From Flavobacterium crocinum (GTDB lineage Bacteria; Bacteroidota; Bacteroidia; Flavobacteriales; Flavobacteriaceae), in NCBI RefSeq assembly GCF_003122385.1, contig NZ_CP029255.1, positions 1,550,001 to 1,614,000 of the forward strand: 64,000 nt of DNA, read 5' to 3'. Below, in pieces: positions 1 through 11,247 of the stretch (positions are counted from its first letter, which is position 1; every line of letters starts with the position of its first letter). The position numbers were made by a program, and so were the translations under genes. The notes beneath the pieces were generated by a model that saw nothing but the letters and a program-made list of their open reading frames with translations, was not told the origin of the DNA and made no database searches.

Positions 1-1420
1 CACCAACAGCAGGATGATTTCGTCTAAACTGTCCTAATTTTTGCCAATGTAAAAGTGTTTTCTGTGTTTCAGGATTGTTTTGAATATCTTCCCAATTCAT
101 ATTCGAACGTAAAGTGGCATCGCCCTGAGTTCCTTCAATAACCAAAGATCGTGCTGATTCGTCGCCGTAATACACTTGAGACATTCCCGGAGAAAGCAAC
201 AATTTAGTTCCTGCTTCTATACCTTTTACTCGGTTAGCATCAAAAGGCTGTCCGTCATCGTGTGAAGACATATAGTTTAAAACCGAATATCCTTTTAAAT
301 CATTATTCAAAGCATTCGAATATTTAGAAAATAAACCTTCATAATCATTTTGTGCGGCATTCCATTTAAACTCAAAATTGATCATGCTGTTGAAACCATT
401 CTGAAAATAATTGACTTTTCGGTCTCCAAAATCATAATCCTGCCCACCGCTGATTCCGTAACCGTAAACTTCAGCAATGGTATAAAACGGATTCTGATCT
501 AAAACTTGTAAAGGATGATGTTTTTTCCAGGTTTCGAATGCATAGTCGCATTCTTTTTTGAAATCTGCCCAAACGCCTTCTTCGGTATGTTTTACAGTGT
601 CAGCGCGATAACCGTCAATTCCAAACTCTGTAATATAATCTGTAAGCCATTTTATGATGTAATATTTTGGCGTTCTTGGATAATTCGTTCTTTTGAAGAA
701 TTCGTCAAGCGAAGCAATTTCTTTTTCATAACGGCCTTCTTTTTTCCATTTTTCGATTAAGAAAGGAGGCAATTCTACATTTTGAGTGCTTTCGGTTTTT
801 ACATCCGGAAGATTTTCAACCAAAGTACACATAGTAGTATTTTCGAAAGATTTATAATCGCAGACAACGCCGGTTCTAACCCAATCTGAAGGCCAAACGG
901 GATCTTCTGGTGTCACTGGGCCAGTATGATTGATTACACCGTCCAAAATTATTCTGATGCCTTTTTCGTGGGCTTTTTTTACGAGTTTTGCCAAGTCTTC
1001 TTTTGTTCCAAAGTTCGGATCTAAAGCCGTCCAGTCTTTTGCCCAATAGCCGTGAAAACCGTAGCTCAACCCAGTTCCTTCATCAACGCCATCATGAATC
1101 TGCTCGACAATTGGCGTAAGCCAAATGGCATTGATTCCTAGTTTTTCAAAATATCCTGATTCGATTTTTTTTGTGATTCCGATGATGTCACCACCTTCAA
1201 ATCCGCGTAGTTTTCCGGGAGTTTTGGTTCGGTTAAAATTGACGTCGTTTGAAGTATCTCCGTTGTAAAAACGATCTGTAAGTAAAAAATAAATATTTGC
1301 TCCTTCCCAAACGAAAGGTGTTTTTGAAGTATTTTCGTTATTCATTGTAACTGATTTTGAGCCAGAACAACTCAATGTTAAGTATACTAAAGATAAAAAA
1401 AGGAAAGAGTATTTTTTCAT
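1..1420 (-). CDS. GH13 alpha-amylase family lipoprotein, C-terminus cut by window edge
   Basis: About 473 residues are visible from the ATG at 1420; the 3' end lies beyond position 1. The N-terminus is a lipoprotein signal with lipobox LTLSC, so the enzyme is probably anchored in the periplasm or outer membrane. GH13 landmarks are readable in order: FHGYWAKDW, DGVINHTG, the nucleophile region DGYRADTVKHT, the acid/base glutamate in IAEVYGYG and the transition-state aspartate in SSHDDGQPF. These are all the catalytic residues of an alpha-amylase clan enzyme acting on alpha-1,4-glucans. It is the last visible gene of the minus-strand maltodextrin operon, about 275 bases after the SusA-like gene, with two palindromic repeats in between. 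Exact substrate (starch, maltodextrin or cyclodextrin) cannot be decided. Confidence 0.88.
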   Translation of the reverse strand, partial: MKKYSFLFLSLVYLTLSCSGSKSVTMNNENTSKTPFVWEGANIYFLLTDRFYNGDTSNDVNFNRTKTPGKLRGFEGGDIIGITKKIESGYFEKLGINAIWLTPIVEQIHDGVDEGTGLSYGFHGYWAKDWTALDPNFGTKEDLAKLVKKAHEKGIRIILDGVINHTGPVTPEDPVWPSDWVRTGVVCDYKSFENTTMCTLVENLPDVKTESTQNVELPPFLIEKWKKEGRYEKEIASLDEFFKRTNYPRTPKYYIIKWLTDYITEFGIDGYRADTVKHTEEGVWADFKKECDYAFETWKKHHPLQVLDQNPFYTIAEVYGYGISGGQDYDFGDRKVNYFQNGFNSMINFEFKWNAAQNDYEGLFSKYSNALNNDLKGYSVLNYMSSHDDGQPFDANRVKGIEAGTKLLLSPGMSQVYYGDESARSLVIEGTQGDATLRSNMNWEDIQNNPETQKTLLHWQKLGQFRRNHPAVG

Positions 1421-1461
1421 TATTTAGGAATTTTTTAGACATAGATCATGTTGAAAAAAAA

Positions 1462-1521
1462 GCCACAGATTACAAGATTAAAATGATTTTTTGAATCTGG
1501 GATAATCTGTTAATCTGTGGC
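1462..1521. repeat. Intergenic palindromic repeat, arms GCCACAGATTA / TAATCTGTGGC
   Basis: Perfect 11-base inverted arms at 1462-1472 and 1511-1521 enclose an AT-rich centre. It lies in the gap between the two GH13 genes. Short palindromic intergenic repeats of this style are common in Flavobacterium genomes (recollection, not checked). It could act as an mRNA hairpin within the operon. Confidence 0.6.
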
Positions 1522-1531
1522 AATAAAATTT

Positions 1532-1684
1532 TAAACACATAGAATCATAGATTTTTCTTTGTCTAAAAAGTTAGAAAAAAATGACTAGTCATTAACACAT
1601 AGTTTTACGTTGATATAACTATGTTTTTTTAAACAAGTGAAACGCCTTTTATTCAGTTAGAAAAACTATGTCTCTATGTGTTTA
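1532..1684. repeat. Second intergenic inverted repeat, arms TAAACACATAGA... / ...TCTATGTGTTTA
   Basis: Outer arms at 1532-1550 and 1666-1684 are related inverted copies of an AAACACATAG motif, with further internal copies near 1593-1625 (ACACATAGTTTTACG and AACTATGTT). Together with the preceding repeat it fills the 274-base gap between the two GH13 genes; no coding potential is seen there. Confidence 0.5.
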
Positions 1685-1694
1685 AATTAAAGCT

Positions 1695-3554
1695 TTATTC
1701 CAATTCTAAAACCAAAGCTGATTTTGGTTCTAAAGTAATTTCAGAAGCTAAATCAAATGTCTTTCCTGTGATAACATCTTTTCCGGATTTGTAGTTTTTG
1801 ATGTTTTCTTTGAAACGAGCTGTTTTTACAACCTGCTCTTTTGCATTGTTATTGAAAACGACCATTACCGTTTTAGCATCTGTATATCTGAAATATACAT
1901 AAGTGTTATTTTCTGGAATGTAATGCGTCATTTTTCCGAAATGAACGGCTTCGTTAGTTTTTCTCCAATTGAATAATTTGGCACTGAAATCAAAGAAAGC
2001 AGCTTGCTCGGTAGTTCTTCCTTTTTTGGTGAAAGCATTGTTTTTATCGCCATTCCATCCGCCTGGAAAATCCTGACGAATATCGGCATCTCCGCCTTTA
2101 CCTTTATCACCGCCCATTCCAATTTCTGAACCATAATAAATCTGTGGGATTCCGCGAACCGTTGCCAACAAAGTCATCGCCAGTTTGTATTTTGGTAAAT
2201 CATATTTAAAGTTATGATTCAAACGATCTGTGTCATGATTTTCGGCAAAAACTAAAATATTATTGGTGTTTGGATATAAAAAATCCATTGCGAAATTGTT
2301 GTAAAATTTAATCAATCCGTTGTCCCAGCTTGGTTCGTTTTCGTTGAAAGCTGAAGTAATCTGACTTTGAAGCGTAAAATCCATTACACTTGGAAGATTC
2401 GAATTGTAATTTTCGATAGCGCCAATTTTACTGTCTTTTTGCCAAAAAGCTAAATTCGCCTGATTATGCATCCAGATTTCTCCAACAATATTAAAGTTCG
2501 GATATTCGTCTGTAATGGCTTTTGCCCAATTTGCCATTGCTGTTTTATCTGAATAGTTATAAGTATCTACTCTGAATCCGTCAAGATTGGCAAATTCGAT
2601 CCACCAAATGGCATTTTGCGTTAAGTATTTTGCAACAAGAGGATTTCTTAAATTCAAGTCTGGCATTGAAGGCACAAACCAGCCGTCAACACAAACTTCC
2701 TGATCGATTTTTGAAGCGTGAATATCTGTAATTACTTCACGACGGTGATGTGTTTGTGTAAATGTCTCAAATTGATTGAACCATGTTTTTGTTGGAATAT
2801 CCTTCATCATCCAGTGTGTAATTCCCCAGTGATTGGTAACATAATCCATAACCAGTTTCATGTTCTTTTTGTGCATTTCTGCAGATAAACGAGCATAATC
2901 ATCATTCGTTCCGTAACGCGGGTCGATTTTATAAACGTCCGATTGTCCGTAAGTATGGTACGAATGCTGTTTGTCGTTGTCTTCGCATAAAGGCGTGCTC
3001 CAAATTGTAGTTGCACCAAGAGAAGAAATATAATCTAAGTTTTTAATAATTCCTTCGATATCTCCTCCGTGGCGTCCGCTTGGGTCTTGACGGTTTCCTT
3101 TTTCAGTTAAAGAAGCATCGCTGTCGTTTTTCGGATTTCCGTTAGCAAAACGATCCGGCATGATTAAGTAAATCAAATCCGACGCATCATAACTTTTTCT
3201 GTCGGCAGAATTGGCTCTTCTTTCTTTAAGAACATATTTTTGTTTAAAGACAACTTTATTATTGTTTTTGAAAGAGAAAACCAATTCAGAAGCTTTTACG
3301 TCTTTTGTGTCTATGGTTACGAAAAGATAGTTTGGATTTTCTGTTTTTTCTACATTTTTAATCGCAACATTATTAGAAACCGAAGTTTCGTATTGAGCAA
3401 TATTTTTTCCGTAGAACATAATCTGCAGCTCCGAATTTTTCATTCCTGCATACCAAAATGGCGGTTCTACTTTTTGGATTTGCGCTTTCGCGGAAGCGGA
3501 AAACAATAAAACCAAGAGGATTAATTTATATATAAATGTTTTTTGGTTTTTCAT
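1695..3554 (-). CDS. susA: Secreted GH13 neopullulanase / cyclomaltodextrinase-like amylase (SusA-like)
   Basis: A 619-residue protein with a cleavable signal peptide (LLVLLFSASAKAQ) and an N-terminal immunoglobulin-like cyclomaltodextrinase domain (about 25-115), followed by the GH13 barrel starting at YLIMPDRFANG. The order of conserved motifs is DYVTNHWG, the nucleophile in LDGFRVDTYNYSD, the acid/base in IVGEIWMHN and the third acid in FAENHDTDRLNH. A calcium-type loop GGDADIRQDFPGG follows. This layout matches periplasmic SusA, which degrades imported maltodextrins and pullulan. ATG at 3554 lies 12 bases after the restored stop of the upstream esterase, so they are co-transcribed. High confidence for family, moderate for the SusA label. 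Confidence 0.92.
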   Translation of the reverse strand: MKNQKTFIYKLILLVLLFSASAKAQIQKVEPPFWYAGMKNSELQIMFYGKNIAQYETSVSNNVAIKNVEKTENPNYLFVTIDTKDVKASELVFSFKNNNKVVFKQKYVLKERRANSADRKSYDASDLIYLIMPDRFANGNPKNDSDASLTEKGNRQDPSGRHGGDIEGIIKNLDYISSLGATTIWSTPLCEDNDKQHSYHTYGQSDVYKIDPRYGTNDDYARLSAEMHKKNMKLVMDYVTNHWGITHWMMKDIPTKTWFNQFETFTQTHHRREVITDIHASKIDQEVCVDGWFVPSMPDLNLRNPLVAKYLTQNAIWWIEFANLDGFRVDTYNYSDKTAMANWAKAITDEYPNFNIVGEIWMHNQANLAFWQKDSKIGAIENYNSNLPSVMDFTLQSQITSAFNENEPSWDNGLIKFYNNFAMDFLYPNTNNILVFAENHDTDRLNHNFKYDLPKYKLAMTLLATVRGIPQIYYGSEIGMGGDKGKGGDADIRQDFPGGWNGDKNNAFTKKGRTTEQAAFFDFSAKLFNWRKTNEAVHFGKMTHYIPENNTYVYFRYTDAKTVMVVFNNNAKEQVVKTARFKENIKNYKSGKDVITGKTFDLASEITLEPKSALVLELE

Positions 3555-3566
3555 AGTTTGTATTTT

Positions 3567-4264
3567 TTATTTTTTCTGTTCAAGCATCCATTTATAGATT
3601 TCAGGTTTTGTTTCGTATAAATACTGAATTTCATGACCTTCATTTTCTAAACGGGTAAACTTGAATTGTTTTTGGTTTCGCATGATTCCAAACCTTTCGC
3701 AATTCTCTCCGTTTCACTAAATGGGATTTTATCATCAGCAGTTCCGTGAAAAGCCCAAATCGGAATTTTACTGAGATTGCAAACTCTTGTTAAATCGCTG
3801 TCGTTAATACCGCCGCAAAGGGCTACAACTGCTGCGAATTTATCAGGGAAATCTAAAGCTGTTATATACGTTCCATAACCGCCCATGCTAATTCCTGTTA
3901 TGTAAATTCTGCTTTTATCGATTCTATATTTTGCTTCTAAATCTGCATATAATGTTTCGAACCAATTTTCAGTTGACCAGTATTTATTATCCGGACATTG
4001 AGGCGAAGCAATTATAAAATCAAAATTTTGACCTTTTTCTACCAAATAAGGTAAACCATATGTTTTGAGTTTACTTAAATCATTTCCTTTCTGGCCTCCG
4101 TCATGAAGGTAAATTACAAGTGGATATTTCTTAGTTTCTTTTGAATACTCTTTTGGCAGATATAATAGGTAGTCATATTTAACGATGGCTTTTTCCCGAG
4201 CATAGCTGTCAATTCCTGAGAAAATTATTATCAGAAGAAATAGAAATTTTGACTTACAATTCAT
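3567..4264 (-). pseudogene. Secreted alpha/beta-hydrolase esterase with an apparent 1-base frameshift
   Basis: The uninterrupted frame from ATG 4264 stops at 3647 (205 residues). It has a signal peptide, oxyanion-type YLHDGG, the nucleophile elbow GISMGGYGT and the acid motif HGTADDKIPF, typical of PHB-depolymerase-like or feruloyl-esterase-like hydrolases. The family's C-terminus with the catalytic histidine is missing in that frame, but is present in the adjacent frame from about 3680 to the stop at 3567-3569: FTRLENEGHEIQYLYE and then YKWMLEQKK. Adding one A to the five-base run at 3669-3673 (A run on the coding strand) joins both parts perfectly as ETKKQFKFTR. This is either a real inactivating indel or a homopolymer sequencing error. 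Sits between GH97 and the SusA-like gene in the operon; substrate unknown, perhaps acylated glucan. Confidence 0.8.
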
Positions 4265-4288
4265 CTTAAGAGGTGTTAGTTTCGATTC

Positions 4289-4369
4289 CCTGCGAGGTTT
4301 CCAAAACCTTGTAGGTATAAATTGAGTAAAGCTTTAGAAAGACCTACAAGGTTTTGTAAACCTTGCAGG
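4289..4369. repeat. Intergenic inverted repeat with ACCTACAAGGTTTT-type arms
   Basis: Arms of about 28 bases at 4289-4316 and 4342-4369 are near-perfect reverse complements (left contains AAAACCTTGTAGGT, right contains ACCTACAAGGTTTT). Located between the GH97 gene and the esterase on the operon strand. Likely one of several dispersed intergenic repeat families. Confidence 0.65.
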
Positions 4370-4386
4370 ACTGACCTGATATAATA

Positions 4387-4413
4387 CCTAACAGGTTTTT
4401 GAAACCTGTTAGG
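4387..4413. repeat. Short palindrome CCTAACAGGTTT / AAACCTGTTAGG
   Basis: Twelve-base perfect inverted arms (4387-4398 and 4402-4413) with a three-base loop, directly beside the preceding inverted repeat. It forms a strong hairpin but has no T-tract, so it looks like an intergenic repeat rather than a terminator. Confidence 0.6.
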
Positions 4414-4431
4414 ATAAGCTTTTTGCAATTT

Positions 4432-4470
4432 AAAAAAAAGACAAGTAATCTAGGGGGAAATTACTTGTCT
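4432..4470 (-). terminator. Intrinsic terminator-like hairpin after GH97 gene
   Basis: On the minus strand the 11-base stem AGACAAGTAAT / ATTACTTGTCT (4460-4470 and 4439-4449) is followed by a run of about eight T. It lies 10 bases after the GH97 stop, so it may reduce transcription into the esterase, SusA-like and amylase genes downstream. Confidence 0.7.
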
Positions 4471-4479
4471 TTGAAAAAA

Positions 4480-6606
<2,127 letters not shown>

Positions 6607-6621
6607 TTAGAGTATTGTAAT

Positions 6622-8925
6622 TTAATTAATTTGAGCGAGTTTCCCGGCCGTTATTGTTTTTCCGTTTACGACGATATCTAAATCCTGATCGCCGTCAACA
6701 GTAAATGTTGTTTCGTTTTGATTTACAGCTACTTTTAAAATTTGGTTTCTGAAATTAATTTTAAAAGAATATCCTTTCCATTCTTTTGGGATTTTTGGAG
6801 AGAAATGAAGCTTATTATTTTTAACACGCATTCCTCCAAAGCCTTCCACGATACTCATCCATGTACCGGCCATTGACGTGATATGACAACCTTCTTCAAC
6901 CTCTTTATTATAATCGTCCAAATCCAAACGGGAAGTTCTTAAATAAAATGTATAGGCCATGTCCATTTTATCTAAAGCTGCAGCCTGAATCGAGTGCACG
7001 CAAGGCGAAAGCGAACTTTCATGAACTGTAAATGATTCGTAGAACTCGAAATTGCGTTTTAATTCTTCTTTAGAGAAATGATCTTCGAAGAAATAAAAAC
7101 CTTGTAAAACGTCAGCTTGTTTAATGTATGGCGAACGTAAAACGCGATCCCAAGACCATTTTTGGTTAATTGGACGTTGTGAACGATCTAAATCTTTTAC
7201 CGGAACTAAATCTTTGTCTAAGAAACCGTCTTGCTGTAAGTAGATTCCAAGTTCTTCAGAAATAGGGAAATACATGTCATTTGCTACTTTTTTCCATTCT
7301 TTAATTTCTTCTGAAGAAAGATTCACTTTTTCAAGAACGCGTTTGTGATCTGCAGGATATTCTGAAGCCACTTTTTCGATTTGTTCAGCAGCAAAATCAA
7401 TACACCATTTTGCAATGTAATTGGTATAAAAATTATTGTTGATGTTGTTTTCGTATTCGTTTGGACCCGTAACTCCAAGAATTACATATTGATTTTTATC
7501 TTTTGAGAAAGAAGCTCTCTGATGCCAGAAACGAGCAATCCCGATTAAAACTTCTAAACCTTTTTCTGGGATATAAGAGTAATCTCCCGTGTAACGGTTG
7601 TAATTGTAAATCGCAAAAGCAATCGCTCCGTTTCTATGAATTTCTTCGTGTGTGATTTCCCATTCGTTGTGGCATTCTTCACCATTCATCGTCACCATTG
7701 GGTACAATGCAGCGCCGTTTTTGAAACCTAAATTGTCTTTAGCATTTTCAATTGCTTTATCCAATTGATTGTAACGATACGTCAATAAGTTTCTCGCCAC
7801 TTGCTGATCTTTCGTAGCCATGTAAAACGGAATACAATACGCCTCAGTGTCCCAATAAGTCGATCCGCCGTATTTTTCTCCAGTAAATCCTTTTGGTCCG
7901 ATATTTAAACGGGAATCTTTTCCTGAATACGTTTGGTTCAATTGGAAAATGTTGAAACGAATTCCTTGTTGTGCTTTTACGTCGCCTTCAATTGTAATAT
8001 CTGACATTTCCCAGATTTTTGCCCAAGCTTCAATTTGATTTTGAAGCAGTTTTTCGTAACCTAAAGCAACAGCAGATTTGATTACTTTTTCGGCTCCAGC
8101 CAAAGTATTCTCGTGGTTTAGAGAAACCGTATAACCTCCAATTTTTTGAATGGATGAGGTTTGTCCTTTTGCAATAATAGTTCCGTAAGTATACTGAACT
8201 TTATCTGTAGTTGAATCGATTGTCGATGGCGAAACATGAATGTCTTCTCCATTTGCCAAAATCGTATTGTGCATGAAAGTCGTAACTTTAAAATGCGTTT
8301 TAAACGTTTGAGCCGTAACAAAAGCTTCGTTTGTGCCTTTTTTTACTTCAAGCGGTTCCCAGAATTTTTCTTCCCAGTTCGCATCTTCATTGGTTACACC
8401 AGCGTCAACGTAAGGTTTGTAAACGATTTTTGCATCTTTATTTAAAGGTGTAATATCGTATTTAATGATTCCGGCTTCGTCTAAATCTAACGAAAGAAAA
8501 CGACGAACGTTTACTGCGATTTCAGTTCCGTTTTTTAGAACTGCTTCAAAAGAACGGTTGTACCATCCTTCTTTCATGTTCAACTCTCTGCGGAAGTTTC
8601 TAACTTCTGTACAGCTGTTTAAGTCTAGGTTTTCTTCGTTGATTTCAATGTCAATTCCAATCCAGTTTGGAGCGTTTAATACTTTGGCAAAATATTTTGG
8701 GTAACCGTTTTTCCACCAGCCCACTTTTGTTTTGTCCGGATAATAAATTCCGGCAATATAACTTCCCTGAAAAGTTTCAGCTGAATATGTTTCTTCAAAA
8801 TTGGCGCGTTGTCCCATAGCGCCGTTCCCGATACTAAAAAGACTTTCAGAAGATTTTACTCTCTCCGCATCAAATCCTTCTTCAATAATAGACCAATTGT
8901 CTGGTTTTATATAATCTTGGTTCAT
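6622..8925 (-). CDS. GH65 family glycoside phosphorylase (maltose phosphorylase type)
   Basis: 767 residues from the ATG at 8925 (an in-frame TTG at 8937 would add four residues); no signal peptide, so cytoplasmic. Family landmarks are FSIGNGAMGQRANFEE near the N-terminus, GGSTYWDTEAY, the catalytic region NGEECHNEWEITHEEIHRN with the general-acid glutamate in EWE (about residue 423 from this start), VTGPNEYENNINNN and the C-terminal SMAGTWMSIVEGFGGMR. It would phosphorolyse maltose to beta-glucose-1-phosphate and glucose. The adjacent pgmB supports this because beta-glucose-1-phosphate needs that mutase. Trehalose or kojibiose specificity cannot be fully excluded, but the locus argues for maltose. 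Confidence 0.9.
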   Translation of the reverse strand: MNQDYIKPDNWSIIEEGFDAERVKSSESLFSIGNGAMGQRANFEETYSAETFQGSYIAGIYYPDKTKVGWWKNGYPKYFAKVLNAPNWIGIDIEINEENLDLNSCTEVRNFRRELNMKEGWYNRSFEAVLKNGTEIAVNVRRFLSLDLDEAGIIKYDITPLNKDAKIVYKPYVDAGVTNEDANWEEKFWEPLEVKKGTNEAFVTAQTFKTHFKVTTFMHNTILANGEDIHVSPSTIDSTTDKVQYTYGTIIAKGQTSSIQKIGGYTVSLNHENTLAGAEKVIKSAVALGYEKLLQNQIEAWAKIWEMSDITIEGDVKAQQGIRFNIFQLNQTYSGKDSRLNIGPKGFTGEKYGGSTYWDTEAYCIPFYMATKDQQVARNLLTYRYNQLDKAIENAKDNLGFKNGAALYPMVTMNGEECHNEWEITHEEIHRNGAIAFAIYNYNRYTGDYSYIPEKGLEVLIGIARFWHQRASFSKDKNQYVILGVTGPNEYENNINNNFYTNYIAKWCIDFAAEQIEKVASEYPADHKRVLEKVNLSSEEIKEWKKVANDMYFPISEELGIYLQQDGFLDKDLVPVKDLDRSQRPINQKWSWDRVLRSPYIKQADVLQGFYFFEDHFSKEELKRNFEFYESFTVHESSLSPCVHSIQAAALDKMDMAYTFYLRTSRLDLDDYNKEVEEGCHITSMAGTWMSIVEGFGGMRVKNNKLHFSPKIPKEWKGYSFKINFRNQILKVAVNQNETTFTVDGDQDLDIVVNGKTITAGKLAQIN

Positions 8926-8933
8926 CTTTTCTT

Positions 8934-9075
8934 TCAATTAGAAAATACGGCAATTTGATAATTAGATAATTGCCTGGGTTTTTTAATAACTTTTTTACAT
9001 TCATTTGAGTAATTGCAGCATTAGAATATTTGTCAGTGCGATTAATTATCTCATTGACACATTTTCTAATTATCC
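8934..9075. repeat. Intergenic inverted repeat between pgmB and GH65 gene
   Basis: Outer arms AATTAGAAAATA (from 8936) and CATTTTCTAATTATCC (to 9075) are inverted; an inner hairpin GGCAATT / AATTGCC occupies 8949-8974 and contains GATAATTAGATAATT. The right arm runs into the last codons of pgmB, which stops at 9070. Probably a dispersed palindromic repeat. Confidence 0.5.
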
Positions 9076-9726
9076 AATTAACTCTTCGATAAAGCTTGTT
9101 GTGATTTGGGTAAAATCTTTAAAAATATAGTTAGCTTCATGTAAAATTGTTTCCTCACCAATTCCCACACTTACCATTTCTGCGATGTTTGCTGCCTGAA
9201 TTCCGGCAACAGAATCTTCAAATACAATTGAATTTTTTGGATCAATATGTAATAATTGAGCCGCTTTTACGAAAACTTCAGGATCTGGTTTTGCATTGCT
9301 GACATCATTTCCGTCAACAATAACATCGAAGTAAGACAGAACTCCTGTTTTCTCTAAAATAGGTCTTGCATTTTTACTGGCAGAGCCTAATGCAATTCCT
9401 TGGTTTTTATCTTTTAATAGTTTTAGAATTTTTAAAACTCCTGGAAGAACCTCACTTTCATCCATGTCAACTAAATAAGATAAATAATCTTCGTTTTTTT
9501 GAATCAGCCATTTGTCTTTGTCTTCTTGTGAAGCCTGAACATTTCCTAATCCAAGTATAATATCCAACGAACGAACACGGCTTACGCCTTTTAAAAGTTC
9601 GTTGTCTTCATGTGTAAAATTTATATTTAACGATTTGGCAATTTTCTGCCAGGCTAAAAAGTGGTATTTAGCGGTATCTACGATCACTCCGTCAAGATCG
9701 AAGATAAATGCTTTTTTATTATTCAT
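9070..9726 (-). CDS. pgmB: Beta-phosphoglucomutase
   Basis: A 218-residue HAD hydrolase-fold protein from the ATG at 9726. The HAD motif I FDLDGVIVDTAKYH carries the phosphorylated aspartate and the acid/base aspartate; the cap has the LLKGVSRVRSLDI signature of beta-PGM; motif II is ALGSASKNA, and motif III/IV is NAKPDPEVF and VFEDSVAGI. It isomerises beta-glucose-1-phosphate to glucose-6-phosphate, the next step after GH65. It overlaps the end of the upstream transporter gene by 8 bases, indicating translational coupling. An in-frame TTG at 9735 is less likely as start. Confidence 0.95.
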   Translation of the reverse strand: MNNKKAFIFDLDGVIVDTAKYHFLAWQKIAKSLNINFTHEDNELLKGVSRVRSLDIILGLGNVQASQEDKDKWLIQKNEDYLSYLVDMDESEVLPGVLKILKLLKDKNQGIALGSASKNARPILEKTGVLSYFDVIVDGNDVSNAKPDPEVFVKAAQLLHIDPKNSIVFEDSVAGIQAANIAEMVSVGIGEETILHEANYIFKDFTQITTSFIEELIG

Positions 9727-11236
9727 GGATTTCAATTTTAGTTTTACTATTTACTCTAAGAGTCAATAATCCTGCGAAAATCATTGATATACCTCCAATT
9801 ATTAGAGCGTAAATAGGTTCATTATTAAAGAATTGTTTTATTACAAATCCTAATATTGTAGCGGCTACGATTTGTGGAATTACTACGAAAAAGTTAAAAA
9901 CTCCCATATAATAGCCCATTTTTGCTGCTGGCAAAGCTCCGGATAACATGGCATAAGGCATTGATAAAATACTTGCCCAAGCGATACCAACTCCCAACAT
10001 TGGAAGGATCAGCATTTGTTTATCACCAATGAAATAAATTGAAATTAAACCAACACCTCCAGCACACAAGGCTAATAAGTGTGTTGCTCTAACGCCTACT
10101 TTTTTTGCAATAACCGGTAATAAGAAAGCTACGGCTGCTGCAACTCCATTATAAACGGTAAATAAGACAGAAACCCAGTCGGCAGCATCATTGTAGGTTT
10201 TCGAAGTTGTATCTGTAGTTCCAAAAATATGCTGCGTAACTGCTTGAGTTGTATAAATCCACATGGAGAAAAGCGCAAACCAGGAAAAAAATTGAACCCA
10301 GGCTAATTTTTGCATTGTTTTTGGCATATTCAATAAATCGGTCATGATTATGGTAAAACCATTCTGAACTTTTTTTGTTCGCAATTGTGATGCAATTACA
10401 AATAAAACGCCCATAAAAATTAGACCGATAAATAGAATGTAAAGTTCTTTTGCCAGGCTGTTTTCGAAAATTAAAAATGAAATTAATGCTCCGATACCAA
10501 CAAACAATACTCCTAAAAACAATTGTTTTTTTGTAGAAACACCGGATTCTGTTTCAGAATTTGATATGCTTTCTGAGTCTTTTTTGCTGTTAGCTTCAAA
10601 AGCATGAAGTTCTTCGGGAGTATATTCGGTTGATTTAAAAACGGTCCATAAAACAGAAAGCAGAAAAACGATTCCTCCAATATAAAACGACCATTTTACG
10701 GCATCCGGAATAATTCCTTTAGGCGCAACATTACTGACATCAAAAACATTTGTGAAAAGATAAGGCAGAACAGAACCAACAACGGCACCTGTACCAATGA
10801 AAAAACTCTGCATAACAAATCCCAAAGCACGCTGATGGTCAGGTAAATTATCGCCTACAAAAGCTCGAAAAGGTTCCATTGAAACGTTGATCGAGGCATC
10901 CATTATCCATAAAGTTCCCGCAGCAATCCATAAAGTTGGAGAGTTGGGCATTACGAACAAAGCCAATGAAGACAAAATAGCTCCAATTAAAAAATAAGGG
11001 CGTCGTCTGCCTAAACGAGTCCAGGTTCTGTCGCTGAAATAACCAATAACGGGCTGAATAATTAAACCTGAAACAGGCGCAGCAATCCACAAAATTGGGA
11101 TTTCGTCTATTTTAGCACCTAGGGTTTCAAAAATTCTTGAAGTATTTGCGTTTTGCAGTGCAAAACCAAATTGTATTCCTAAGAAACCGAAACTCATGTT
11201 CCAAATTTCCCAGAAACTTAATTTACGCTTTTCCAT
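9719..11236 (-). CDS. MFS sugar transporter, SLC45 / sucrose-proton symporter-like (probable maltose importer)
   Basis: 505 residues with about 12 membrane segments. The motif RLGRRRPYFLIG between helices 2 and 3, and the FRAFVGDNLPDHQRALGF loop, are typical of the glycoside-pentoside/SLC45 group of disaccharide-proton symporters. A hydrophilic central loop lies around residues 205-225. First gene of the minus-strand maltodextrin operon, overlapping pgmB by 8 bases. The neighbours GH65 and PgmB act in the cytoplasm, so an inner-membrane maltose importer is the expected role; this specificity is inferred from context. Confidence 0.85.
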   Translation of the reverse strand: MEKRKLSFWEIWNMSFGFLGIQFGFALQNANTSRIFETLGAKIDEIPILWIAAPVSGLIIQPVIGYFSDRTWTRLGRRRPYFLIGAILSSLALFVMPNSPTLWIAAGTLWIMDASINVSMEPFRAFVGDNLPDHQRALGFVMQSFFIGTGAVVGSVLPYLFTNVFDVSNVAPKGIIPDAVKWSFYIGGIVFLLSVLWTVFKSTEYTPEELHAFEANSKKDSESISNSETESGVSTKKQLFLGVLFVGIGALISFLIFENSLAKELYILFIGLIFMGVLFVIASQLRTKKVQNGFTIIMTDLLNMPKTMQKLAWVQFFSWFALFSMWIYTTQAVTQHIFGTTDTTSKTYNDAADWVSVLFTVYNGVAAAVAFLLPVIAKKVGVRATHLLALCAGGVGLISIYFIGDKQMLILPMLGVGIAWASILSMPYAMLSGALPAAKMGYYMGVFNFFVVIPQIVAATILGFVIKQFFNNEPIYALIIGGISMIFAGLLTLRVNSKTKIEIHE

Positions 11237-11247
11237 TATCGTAATTT

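Noticed and set aside
515..760. Open frame on the plus strand inside the first amylase gene
   Set aside because: It is antisense to a strongly conserved GH13 coding region and has no recognisable protein features.
1421..1694. Possible CRISPR-like repeats
   Set aside because: The repeats are inverted and few, with no regular spacers; they are palindromic intergenic elements.
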